A DNA stretch of 64,000 nt, taken from Thioalkalivibrio paradoxus ARh 1 (GTDB lineage: Bacteria > Pseudomonadota > Gammaproteobacteria > Ectothiorhodospirales > Ectothiorhodospiraceae). Positions 37,551-45,721 of this stretch are shown piece after piece (position 1 is the first letter of the stretch; each line of letters opens with the position of its first letter). The position numbers and the translations under genes are program-made. The stretch lies in contig NZ_CP007029.1 of the NCBI RefSeq assembly GCF_000227685.2, positions 594,501 through 658,500 on the forward strand, read 5' to 3'. The notes under the pieces were generated by a model that worked only from the letters and a program-made list of their open reading frames with translations, did no database searches and was not told the DNA's origin.

Positions 37551-37720
37551 TCATCGCGAGAAGCGTAGCCTTTGGCCGCAAGCGCAGCGTGGCGGGACGT
37601 GGCGATCCAAGCGGCGTTAGTCGACGTGAAAGTCGCTACCATGCCCGCGCGCCGTGTGGGAGCGTGCCTTGCACGCGAACGCGCCGCAGGCGCGCCTGGA
37701 GTGAAACAACACGGCTTCTC
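37551..37720. repeat. Degenerate dispersed-repeat sequences
   Basis: CGTCATCGCGAGAAGCGTAG at 37551 resembles the widespread repeat that starts GTCATTGCGAGGAGCGAAGC. GTGTGGGAGCGTGCCTTGCA followed by a GCGCGCC palindrome near 37655 resembles REP-type sequences. Both are degenerate. Together with MITE copy 3 they fill the gap between two minus-strand genes. Confidence 0.45.
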
Positions 37721-37732
37721 TCGGGTGCGACG

Positions 37733-37852
37733 TGTAGGGCCAAAGAGCGCAGCGTCATCCGCCGTGCCGCGGTCGGATCGCCCCCCGCGCGCCCCCGCGG
37801 TAATCCCGGCCTGGGAATGGCGGATGACGGCCTTCGGCTTCTTCCGCCCTGC
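37733..37852 (-). mobile_element. Palindromic MITE-like element, copy 3
   Basis: About 120 bp, the most diverged copy (GTAGGGCC at the left, CCGCCCTGC at the right). It has the same orientation as copy 2, with CGCAGCGTCATCCGCC on the left arm and GGCGGATGACGGCC on the right. Confidence 0.7.
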
Positions 37853-38027
37853 GCGTCTTGCATCATCGGGGATGGCTCGCCTGCGCCATGGAAGCTGGTG
37901 CCGCGGCAAATGGCTGCGGTCTTCGCCGATATCCACAGTCAGATGGTGGAGCAACGGTGTGCTGGGGCGTTCGCATGCACACCGGGGGCGGTGCGGTCAT
38001 CCGCTGGCCGTGGCAGGCTCCAGCGTA

Positions 38028-39098
38028 TCATCCCATCAATGCCACTGACTTGATCAACGCGTAGGCCTGTGTGCCGGGACGCAGCGCGAGTTGCTCGACC
38101 GCCCAGGGCGTGACCTCGGCGAGCAGGAGCTGCCGGTCGTGCAGGCGGGTCGCGACCAGGCAACGGCCTGCGCGCGGGGCGTCGATCCGCTCCACCTGCA
38201 CTTTCAGGTGATTCTGGATGCTGATCCGGCGCGGGTCGTCGAGCGCGAGGCTGACGTCGCGCGCGAGGATGCGGACCCGGGTCTGTTGCCCCGCGGGCCA
38301 TGCGTCGTCAGCGGGCAGCCAGAGGCGGGCACCTTCGGGGCCGAACGGCCGCAGCCCGTGCTCATTGGCCGGTCCAAGCCGACCCTCGAGCACCGACGCC
38401 GCGCCCTCGTCGGCAAACAGCGGCGAATCGGGGCGGGCGAGGGCCTGCCGCAATGGCTCGCTGCGCTCGACCCGGCCGTCGCGCATGAGCACCACGCGGT
38501 CGGCGAGCCGCTCGACCTCGTCCGGCGCATGGGTGACCAGCACGATCGGAACCCCCGCCTCGCCCGCCATGCGTGACAGGAACGGCATGATCTCGCGCTT
38601 GGTCTGGGTGTCCAGCGCAGCCATCGGCTCGTCCAGCAGCAGCAGCTGCGGGCTGGTGAGCAACGCGCGGCCGAGCGACACGCGCTGGCGCTGGCCGCCG
38701 GAGATGCGGTCGATCGGGCGGTCGAGCAGTTCGCCGATGCCGAGCATGTCGGTGATCTCGCGCAGGTGCAGGCGCCGATGCGCCCTGGGCGTGCGCTTGT
38801 AGCCATACAGCAGGTTGCCGCGAACGGACAGGTGCGGCAGCAGGCTGTGTTCCTGGAACACGAGCCCGATGCGCCGCTTGTGCAGCGGCACGAAACGGCG
38901 CCCCCGCTGCCAGACCTGATCGCCGAAACGGACCTCGGCCCCACGCACCTTCTCCAGGCCCGCGGCGATGCGCAGCAGCGTCGTCTTTCCGCAGCCGGAG
39001 CGCCCGAACAGCGAGGTCACCCCGTCCCGGGGGATCTCGAGGTCGACGTCGAGCCGGAAGCTGCCCCGATCCAGCAGCGCCCGCAGTGCGAGGCTCAT
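38028..39098 (-). CDS. modC: Molybdate ABC transporter ATP-binding protein
   Basis: 356 residues. Walker A is FGRSGCGKTTLLR, the signature is ISGGQRQRVSLGRA, Walker B is LLLLDEPMAALD and the switch His is in VLVTHAPDEV. A C-terminal TOBE/MOP-like domain (about 285-356) binds oxyanion and is typical of ModC. The start at 39098 overlaps the modB stop by 4 bases. Confidence 0.94.
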   Translation of the reverse strand: MSLALRALLDRGSFRLDVDLEIPRDGVTSLFGRSGCGKTTLLRIAAGLEKVRGAEVRFGDQVWQRGRRFVPLHKRRIGLVFQEHSLLPHLSVRGNLLYGYKRTPRAHRRLHLREITDMLGIGELLDRPIDRISGGQRQRVSLGRALLTSPQLLLLDEPMAALDTQTKREIMPFLSRMAGEAGVPIVLVTHAPDEVERLADRVVLMRDGRVERSEPLRQALARPDSPLFADEGAASVLEGRLGPANEHGLRPFGPEGARLWLPADDAWPAGQQTRVRILARDVSLALDDPRRISIQNHLKVQVERIDAPRAGRCLVATRLHDRQLLLAEVTPWAVEQLALRPGTQAYALIKSVALMG

Positions 39099-39781
39099 AC
39101 CTTCGCCACCGCGAAGCGGCGCGTGATCGAATAGACGATGACCAGTGTCAGGAATGCGAATACCAGCAGCATCGCGGAGAGCCGGTGTGCGGCTTCGTAG
39201 TTCATCGCCTCGGCATGGTCGTAGATCAGCACCGACAGCACCTTGGTTTCTCCGGGAATGCTGCCTCCCAGCATCAGGATGACTCCGAACTCGCCGATGG
39301 TATGCGCGAAGGTCAGCGTGGCCGCGACGACGAAACCGCCGCGTGTCAGCGGCAGGATCACGGTGAAGAAACGGTCGAACAGGCCGGCCCCGAGGCTGCT
39401 CGCCACCTCGACCGGACGTTTGCCGAGGTTGTGGAACGCCTCGGTCAGCGGCTGCACCGCGAACGGCATCGAGTACAGCACTGACGCGACCAGGATGCCC
39501 TCGAAGGTGAACGCCAGATGATGCAACCCGACCGACTCCAGCGTGCCGCCGACAAACCCGCGCGGGCCGAGCACGATCAGCAGGTAGAACCCGAGCACCG
39601 TCGGTGGCAGCACCAGCGGCAGCGCGACGACCGCCTGCACCGCCACCCGCGCCGCGGAACGCCCGCTGGCGAGCCACCAGGCGATCGGCGTGGCGAGAAT
39701 CAGCAGGATGATCGTGGTGTACAGGCACAGTCTGAACGTCAGCTCGATCGCCTGCCAGTCTTCGGGCCCGAGTCCGAGCAT
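39095..39781 (-). CDS. modB: Molybdate ABC transporter permease
   Basis: 228-residue inner-membrane permease with about five to six helices and the cytoplasmic EAA loop (EVASSLGAGLFDRFFTVILP). Between it and modA lies MITE copy 4, so the modA-modB spacing is enlarged to about 135 bases. The molybdate importer matches the need of the molybdoenzyme encoded at 26143-28332. Confidence 0.94.
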   Translation of the reverse strand: MLGLGPEDWQAIELTFRLCLYTTIILLILATPIAWWLASGRSAARVAVQAVVALPLVLPPTVLGFYLLIVLGPRGFVGGTLESVGLHHLAFTFEGILVASVLYSMPFAVQPLTEAFHNLGKRPVEVASSLGAGLFDRFFTVILPLTRGGFVVAATLTFAHTIGEFGVILMLGGSIPGETKVLSVLIYDHAEAMNYEAAHRLSAMLLVFAFLTLVIVYSITRRFAVAKV

Positions 39782-39806
39782 GTCCTATCCTCTGTCCAGT
39801 CCCAGG

Positions 39807-39919
39807 GTAGGGCGGAAAAGGCCGAAGGCCGTCATCCGCCGAGCGGCGCCCGAGGCAACCCTCACGGGAGGTGGCGCTGGACGCTGCATGGCGGATGACG
39901 CTGCGCTCTTCCGTCCTAC
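39807..39919 (+). mobile_element. Palindromic MITE-like element, copy 4 (inside the mod operon)
   Basis: About 113 bp (GTAGGGCGGAAAAGGCCGAA ... TCTTCCGTCCTAC), oriented like copy 1. Its right terminus CTAC supplies the modA stop codon (TAG on the minus strand, 39916-39918). Confidence 0.8.
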
Positions 39920-40710
39920 GAGCCGGCGTCCGTGCCCGGAATCACGAAGCCGTAACGTTCCATGATGCCGTGCGCCTCGTCGGTCGCCATGAAGTCGGCA
40001 AACGTCTTCGCGGCTCTGTTGTTTTCCGCGCGCCTGGTCACGATGTACGCCTGGGTCAAGGGCTCGTGCAGCGCATCGTCGATCAGGTGGTGCGGGTGTT
40101 CCGCGAGCGCCGGAAACCGGGCCAGCGACAGCGCGATGATGCCGACGTTGGCAGCGCCCGACTCGACCATCTGGGCGGTGTGGGCGATGTTCTCGCCAAA
40201 GACCAGCCGCGGCTGCACGGCCTCCCAGACTCCGGCCGACTCCATCGCCTCCTGCGCGCGCAGTCCGTAGGGCGCATGCGCGGGTTGGGCGATCGCGATG
40301 CGGCGGATGCGGGGGGCCGCCGGAAGGTCCTCGAGCCGCAGTTCCGAGGCATCGAGCGTATTGCTCCAGATCACGATCCGGCCGATCGCATAGACCTCCG
40401 GCTCGGTGGTCGTGAGGCCTGCCTCCTTCAGCCGTTCGGGGAAGGCGATGTCCGCGGAGAAGAACACGTCGAACGGGGCCCCGTTGATGATCTGGGTGGT
40501 CATCTTGCCCGAGGATCCGTAGATGACGTTGAACCGTTGCTCCGGATGCCGCTCGCGGTAGATCTCGGCGATGTCGTCCAGTGCGTAGCGCAGGTCCGCC
40601 GCCGCCGCGATGGTGAACCGCTCCGCGTAGGCCGGTTGGGCGAACGGCAGGAAGACAGCGAGAAGAACGGCTGCGAACCAATGCGATACCCGGAGATCAC
40701 GATGTCTCAT
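39916..40710 (-). CDS. modA: Molybdate-binding periplasmic protein
   Basis: 264 residues. The signal peptide is WFAAVLLAVFLPFAQPAYA. The mature protein begins ERFTIAAAADLRYALDDIAE, with the oxyanion-binding Ser in YGSSGKM and PFDVFFSADIAFPERL, the usual ModA/WtpA type II binding protein. The last codons run into the MITE, whose terminus provides the stop; C-terminal length is still normal. The start at 40710 is chosen for the signal peptide. Confidence 0.93.
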   Translation of the reverse strand: MRHRDLRVSHWFAAVLLAVFLPFAQPAYAERFTIAAAADLRYALDDIAEIYRERHPEQRFNVIYGSSGKMTTQIINGAPFDVFFSADIAFPERLKEAGLTTTEPEVYAIGRIVIWSNTLDASELRLEDLPAAPRIRRIAIAQPAHAPYGLRAQEAMESAGVWEAVQPRLVFGENIAHTAQMVESGAANVGIIALSLARFPALAEHPHHLIDDALHEPLTQAYIVTRRAENNRAAKTFADFMATDEAHGIMERYGFVIPGTDAGS

Positions 40711-40826
40711 CGTCAGGATCCTCGCTGTGGCTTCAAGGTTTGTCCCCGGACATCCGCCGATCTGCGTGGGGAGCAGGCTTGCATGCGGTACGGGCCGCAT
40801 TGTCGGTCGCCGGTATTCGTGTCGGG

Positions 40827-41029
40827 TCATTCGGACACCGCGTGGAGCACGTGCCGCGCCTTGTTCAGCGCGCAGGCCTGGGCGCCTGGTAGCTCATGCG
40901 CGTCGCCCGGGCTGCAGCCGAAATCGAGCCGGTCGCCTCGATGTTCTCCAACAGTGCGATACGTCCATGCCCGAGGAAACCCTTGCCGTCGACATTTGGC
41001 CAGAATCGGACGTCAACATCTGTCTTCAT
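40827..41029 (-). pseudogene. modE-type molybdate regulator remnant
   Basis: From ATG 41029 the frame reads KGFLGHGRIALLENIEATGS then ISAAARATRMSYQAPRPAR and stops at 40865. This is the first helix-turn-helix half of a short ModE-type regulator (LGHGRIALLE, TGSISAAAR, MSY). After a shift the next frame gives ALNKARHVLHAVSE and a stop at 40827, matching the family's LVDALN part. An internal deletion and frameshift leave it non-functional. Confidence 0.75.
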
Positions 41030-41047
41030 AATCTCCCCCATCGGGTT

Positions 41048-41071
41048 CGTTATATACTGAAACGCCTAACG
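41048..41071. promoter_or_regulatory. ModE-box candidate
   Basis: The 24-bp dyad CGTTATAT-N10-CTAACG closely resembles the E. coli modA operator (CGTTATAT-N10-ATAACG). It lies about 20 bases upstream of the modE remnant start. Confidence 0.6.
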
Positions 41072-41311
41072 AGGGGCAAGCTGCCTCGCGTCGGCTGTCC
41101 CCATTCTTCTATCGGTCCGTTGCGTGTCCTCGAGCTTCCGGACCAGTCGCTCGAATTCAAGTCGCGGCACACATTAAGGAAGCTGACGAAGTACAGTGGT
41201 ATGGTAGGCCAAAGCCCGATTCCTCGTTTCGCTTCAACGTTTTGTGGTGAAACCATTGTGTCGAAAACGGCCCAGAAATCGGGCCATCTCTTTGAATCAG
41301 GTAGCAGTGGG
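41072..41311. other. 240-bp gap, nothing recognised
   Basis: Between the ModE box and the transposase fragment. No coding-like frame and no repeat seen. Confidence 0.3.
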
Positions 41312-41488
41312 TTCGACTCCGCCCAGCGTCTCAAGGCCACCCTGGAGAACCATCGCACCGTGTGCAAACACCACATCTCGCAGAAGGCACTCCAGCACCG
41401 CACCCCGATCGACGCCCTCAAACAATGGCAAACCGACCACCCCGAGCTCCTCGTAAAGCGTGTATATAATCACGCGGGTCTTGACACC
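41312..41488 (+). pseudogene. 3' fragment of an IS481-type transposase
   Basis: The frame reads FDSAQRLKATLENHRTVCKH then QKALQHRTPIDALKQW and LLVKRVYNHAGLDT, the typical C-terminal end of IS481-like transposases (ALxxxTPIxALKxWQ, YNxAGLDT). No 5' part or inverted repeats are present. It lies just upstream of the injection-system locus. Confidence 0.7.
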
Positions 41489-41654
41489 TGGATCCTGATA
41501 GTTGACATATATAGATCCCGGGTCTAGCTTCCTTCCTGCCGCTTGTTGGGCGTTTGCGCGCTCGCTCGTCAGGCAAGTGCCAAGTGTATCCAGCGGGCGG
41601 GTCGGCCGTGAGGGCGGCCAGATTACGCGTGCCAGGAAGCGGGGGGCTGCGAGT

Positions 41655-42242
41655 GTGGCGTCGTATCGGGGGGTCAAGGCATCGTTGTTGGCACTCGCGG
41701 AGTTCCTTTCGCGCCGGCTGCCCGACGAACTCCGTGACGACCCGGTCAATGGGCGTGTGTCCCTGCTCGGCAGCGCCGACGTCGCCACGCCGCTGGCCGG
41801 CAACCTGCTGGGCATCTATCTGCACCGGGTGGTCGTCGATCCCCATGGCCGGAGTCGGCACTTTCCACAAACCGGCACCGGTGCAGACGTGCCGCGGGCC
41901 GAGCTGCCGCTCAATCTGCACGTCCTGCTGATCGCGAATGGCACGAGCCCCGAGAACGAAGCGGACCTGCTGACCTGGGCCATGCTCGAACTCGCGAATG
42001 ACTGCCAGCTGGACGTGGCGCACATGGTCGAGATCGATGATGGCTGGGGTGAGCGCGAACTGCTCACGGTGATGCCGGAAGAAATGTCTACGGAGGACCT
42101 GATGCGAATCTGGGACGTCTTCGAGGCCAAGTACACGAGTACCGCGCCCTATGTGCTGCGCACGGTGAGGCTCAGACTCAGGCCGCCGCGCAGCGAGGGA
42201 CCGCCGGTGACGACGCGCGTGCTGCCCGCGGGAGCCTTGTGA
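41655..42242 (+). CDS. DUF4255 protein, CIS tail-terminator/cap (Pvc16-like)
   Basis: 195 residues from a GTG at 41655; the ORF is open upstream without homology. DUF4255 hallmarks are visible: the early LLALAEFLSRRLPDEL, then LLGIYLHRVVVDPHGR, ELPLNLHVLLIANGTSPENE and a C-terminal PYVLRTVRLRLRP. In contractile injection systems this protein caps the tube/sheath distal end. It is the first gene of the long + strand CIS run and overlaps the next gene by 4 bases. Confidence 0.85.
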   Translation: MASYRGVKASLLALAEFLSRRLPDELRDDPVNGRVSLLGSADVATPLAGNLLGIYLHRVVVDPHGRSRHFPQTGTGADVPRAELPLNLHVLLIANGTSPENEADLLTWAMLELANDCQLDVAHMVEIDDGWGERELLTVMPEEMSTEDLMRIWDVFEAKYTSTAPYVLRTVRLRLRPPRSEGPPVTTRVLPAGAL

Positions 42243-43021
42243 ATCTGCGCGTACTCGAGACCAACGTCCTGCACGCGGGGGACGTGGTGTATTTCCTGGA
42301 CGCGACCACGGGCACCCACGCGGATGACCGGGAACGCGTGGACGCCACGCTCGACATCGAACTCAGCAACCCGCCGCCGCGCCTGCGCTGGCTTCAGAAG
42401 GCCGGAGCCTGGGCATTGTGGCTCCGGCCGGATGACGACGACGGCGTGGTCGCAGGCATGGCCGGCGACGCTGCGCGCAGCCGGCCTGCCGCGCCGCCGC
42501 TGCGCCTGGTTGGGCGCATGCGCGACCCCCACGCCCGCTACAACCCGCGCAGCTTCGATATCACGGTGGGCGACGGTGGCGGCCATGCACTGCTGCTCTA
42601 CCCGAGTCCGCTCGGGAGCCGTCTGCCCGGGGGAGGGGCCCTGATCGGGACGGTCCGACGCGCGGACGGCACCCCACTGCCCTGGGCGCTGCTGGATCTC
42701 ACCGTTGCCGCGCCCGAAGCCAGCCTCGCGTTCGTGGCCCAGACCGACGCCCATGGCGACTTCGTGCTGGGGCTGCGTCGCCTGCCGCCGCTACCGGAGA
42801 GCGTCGAGCACTATCCCGCGCAACTGACGATCCGCGCGCACCCGGTGGCGGATCCCCGCGTGCCGGCTGACCCGGCCGCGGCCGACGTTGCGCTCGACAT
42901 CGAGGCTGCCGACGACTCGGGATTCCATGCCCACATCGCGCTCAGCATTACGCCGGGCGAGGTCCGCTTGTTGAGATCGTTCGACAAGAACCACCTCGCG
43001 GTGCAACCACGCCAACCCTAG
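42239..43021 (+). CDS. CIS-locus protein with carboxypeptidase-regulatory-like domain
   Basis: 260 residues from a GTG inside the previous stop. The middle (LIGTVRRADGTPLPWALLDL, AQTDAHGDFVLGL) has the beta-sandwich pattern of carboxypeptidase regulatory-like (CarboxypepD_reg) domains; the rest is beta-rich and unassigned. There is no signal peptide. Between the cap and sheath genes, it is likely a structural accessory of the particle; its role is unknown. Confidence 0.7.
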   Translation: MNLRVLETNVLHAGDVVYFLDATTGTHADDRERVDATLDIELSNPPPRLRWLQKAGAWALWLRPDDDDGVVAGMAGDAARSRPAAPPLRLVGRMRDPHARYNPRSFDITVGDGGGHALLLYPSPLGSRLPGGGALIGTVRRADGTPLPWALLDLTVAAPEASLAFVAQTDAHGDFVLGLRRLPPLPESVEHYPAQLTIRAHPVADPRVPADPAAADVALDIEAADDSGFHAHIALSITPGEVRLLRSFDKNHLAVQPRQP

Positions 43022-43030
43022 GAGGTCACC

Positions 43031-45238
43031 ATGTCCCAGTACCTTGCGCCCGGCGTATTTGTCGAGGAAGTCAGCTTCCGTGCCAAGTCGATCGAGGGCG
43101 TTGGCACCAGCGTTGCCGCCATCGTCGGGCCCACGCGCACCGGACCGTTGCGCGGGAAACCCGAGATCGTCACGAGCTTCGGCGAGTTCGAGCGCATCTA
43201 TGGCGATAGCGGGAATCTGAGCCTGGGCGGTCATTCGGTGCTGAACCACACCGCGATTGCAGCCCGCGCCTTTTTCGACAACGGAGGCAAGCAGCTCTTC
43301 GTGGCCCGTACCCTGGCAGGGATCAACAACACCGATGCCGACGGTGGAGGCAGCACCGCCGAGGTCTCGACCGCGGCGGATCCCGGCGCCGTGGTGACCT
43401 TCCGCAGCCGCTTTCCCGGGGTGGCCGGAGACTACACGCTGGAATTGCACTGGCGGGACAGCGAGAATCTGCTGCGTTCCCAATCCACGACCGCACCGCT
43501 GGCCGACGGCGAATTGGCGCATCTGGAGGCGACCGGGCTGCCGGGGGACGTGCGCGTGGGCGATATCGGCGACCGGGCCCCGGATGTGCGTTTTCCGATC
43601 GCCGTCAGCGGGCTGGTTCGCAGGGTCGGCGACCACTACGTGCTGGTGGGTAACCAGGCCGTGATCGAGACCGCCGATGCCGAAGCGCTCGCAGCGGAGG
43701 ATCTCCGTCCGGAAGGTGCTCCGGATTCCGATGAAGGTGTACTGGCGGCCGACGCGGTGGTCAACGCCGCCGGGGCAAGTGTGCGCTTCACGCGTGTCCA
43801 CGCGAAGGCCCCTGCGGGCGGCGCGCTGGCCGACGGCAGCTTCGCCACGCTCACGCTGCAGGAAGCGACGGATCTCTCCGACAGCACCGGTGGATCCCAC
43901 TGGGGCAACCTGACGGTTCTGCACGGCACCTTGAACGCGGAGGGCACGGTCTTCACGGTCAGCGCCGCGGTCAATTCCGGCGTGGAGGACCCGATCGAAC
44001 TGCAGCTGACGGCCCTGGCCGCTGCGCCGTCGGCGGCTTCGGCGAGCATTGTGCTGCGCAACTTCGACATTGACGTGCGTTCGGGCGGAGCCGACGGGAG
44101 GATCGTCTACACCTACGCCAATGTGTCGACGGCCCCAGGCGGCGAACGCAGCCTGCCCCGGGTGCTGTCCCCGAGGCCCGCGAGGCACTACGACAGCCTG
44201 ACCAGTCCCGTCGCGTGCAGCCTGGCCGACGGCGCCACGGGGGAGACCATACGGGCGGCGCTGTACGCGATGTTCGATGACGACGCGCTTCAGCCACCGC
44301 CTCTATCGGTCGAGGAGCCACGCTACCTGATCCGGTTGTCCGGCGGATCCGACGGCAACGTGCCGACCGCATCCGACTATGCCGGTGTTGTCGACGAGGT
44401 GAACGGCAGCACGGGCCTTGCCGCGCTCGAGGACATCGAAGACATCTCGATCGTAATGACACCTGCAGCCGCCGCGCACCCGAACAGCCACCAGGCGGTG
44501 GTCGTCGAGATGCAGAAGCACTGCCGCAGGATGCGCTACCGAATCGGCATCGTCGACTCGCAACAGGGCATGGCGCTGTCCCAGGTCCGTGATTTCGGGT
44601 CCAATTTCGACGACTCCCGGCTGGCTCTGTACTACCCGTGGGTCGTGATCTCCGACCCGCGCGGTCTCGAGGAGCACATCACGGTGCCGCCGGCCGGCTT
44701 CATAGCCGGAATCTACGCCAATACCGACGTCACCCGCGGCGTGCACAAGGCGCCGGCAAACGAACCGGTGATCGGCGCGCTGCGTTTTGCCCAGGAGGTC
44801 AACCGGTTCCAGCAGGAACTGCTGAACCCGGCGGGCATCAACTGCCTGCGCTCGTTCCCCGGTCGTGGTCATCGCGTCTGGGGCGGGCGCACCCTCTCGA
44901 GCGACCCGGAGTGGATCTACGTCAACGTCCGCCGCTATTTCCTCTACCTCGAGCGATCCATCGATCGCTCGACCCAATGGGTGGTGTTCGAGCCCAACGG
45001 CGAGCGGCTGTGGGCGAACGTGCGCTCGTCGGTCGAGGATTTCCTCTACAACGAGTGGTTCAACGGTCGCCTGCTCGGCTCCTCGCCAAAGGCGGCCTAC
45101 TTCGTGCGCTGCGACCGCAGCACCATGACCCAGAACGATCTGGACAACGGCCGCCTGGTCTGCGAGGTGGGCGTGGCTGCCCTGAAGCCGGCCGAGTTCG
45201 TGATTTTCCGCATCGGCCAGAAGACGGCTGACGCCTGA
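43031..45238 (+). CDS. Contractile sheath protein
   Basis: 735-residue phage-tail-sheath family protein with an AGGAGG site before ATG. The N-terminus YLAPGVFVEEVSFRAKSIEG is the standard sheath start, and IAARAFFDNGGKQLFVARTL and the C-terminal VEDFLYNEWFNGRLLGSSPK ... YFVRCDRSTMTQNDLDNGRL are signature regions. A large insertion (about residues 100-430) makes it longer than minimal sheaths, probably surface-exposed. It drives tube ejection by contraction. Confidence 0.95.
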   Translation: MSQYLAPGVFVEEVSFRAKSIEGVGTSVAAIVGPTRTGPLRGKPEIVTSFGEFERIYGDSGNLSLGGHSVLNHTAIAARAFFDNGGKQLFVARTLAGINNTDADGGGSTAEVSTAADPGAVVTFRSRFPGVAGDYTLELHWRDSENLLRSQSTTAPLADGELAHLEATGLPGDVRVGDIGDRAPDVRFPIAVSGLVRRVGDHYVLVGNQAVIETADAEALAAEDLRPEGAPDSDEGVLAADAVVNAAGASVRFTRVHAKAPAGGALADGSFATLTLQEATDLSDSTGGSHWGNLTVLHGTLNAEGTVFTVSAAVNSGVEDPIELQLTALAAAPSAASASIVLRNFDIDVRSGGADGRIVYTYANVSTAPGGERSLPRVLSPRPARHYDSLTSPVACSLADGATGETIRAALYAMFDDDALQPPPLSVEEPRYLIRLSGGSDGNVPTASDYAGVVDEVNGSTGLAALEDIEDISIVMTPAAAAHPNSHQAVVVEMQKHCRRMRYRIGIVDSQQGMALSQVRDFGSNFDDSRLALYYPWVVISDPRGLEEHITVPPAGFIAGIYANTDVTRGVHKAPANEPVIGALRFAQEVNRFQQELLNPAGINCLRSFPGRGHRVWGGRTLSSDPEWIYVNVRRYFLYLERSIDRSTQWVVFEPNGERLWANVRSSVEDFLYNEWFNGRLLGSSPKAAYFVRCDRSTMTQNDLDNGRLVCEVGVAALKPAEFVIFRIGQKTADA

Positions 45239-45255
45239 GCCCAAGGAGACAAGAC

Positions 45256-45717
45256 ATGGCTGAACTGAGGGATACCCCGTATTCGGTCTTCAACTACCTG
45301 GTGAACCTGGGCGACGGGTCCGAAGGCGACGTGCAGGGCGGCTTCTCCGAGGTGTCGGGGCTCAATGCCGAGGTCACCGTCGCCGAGTACCGCAACGGTA
45401 ACGCTCCGGTAAACTACGTGAGCAAGATCCCCGCGATCCACAAGGCGGGAGACGTCACCCTGAAACGCGGGGTGATCGGCGCGCAGAACCTGTATTCGTG
45501 GCTCAACCAGATCCGCGCCGGGGACGTGACCGCCAAGCGCAACGTCGAGATCAAGCTCAAGAGCGAGGATCCGGGCGGCCAGGGCGCCGTCGTGACCTGG
45601 AAGCTGATCAACGCCATGCCCATCAAGTGGACCGGGCCGACGCTGACCGCCAAGGGAGGCAGCGACGTCGCGATCGAGGAACTGGTGCTCGCGGTCGAGT
45701 CCATCGAGCAGTCGTAG
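45256..45717 (+). CDS. CIS inner-tube protein (gp19/Hcp-like), first copy
   Basis: 153 residues: DTPYSVFNYLVNLGDGSEGD, GGFSEVSGLNAEVTVAEYRN, and a C-terminal VEIKLKSEDPGGQGAVVTWK, the T4-gp19 tail-tube fold. It polymerises to the tube expelled by the sheath. It lies 18 bases after the sheath gene, with AAGGAGA before the start. Confidence 0.93.
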   Translation: MAELRDTPYSVFNYLVNLGDGSEGDVQGGFSEVSGLNAEVTVAEYRNGNAPVNYVSKIPAIHKAGDVTLKRGVIGAQNLYSWLNQIRAGDVTAKRNVEIKLKSEDPGGQGAVVTWKLINAMPIKWTGPTLTAKGGSDVAIEELVLAVESIEQS

Positions 45718-45721
45718 CCGC

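Noticed and set aside
41297-41325. tRNA-like GGGTTCGACTCC near the transposase fragment
   Set aside because: No matching arms on either side; it lies within the transposase-fragment frame.
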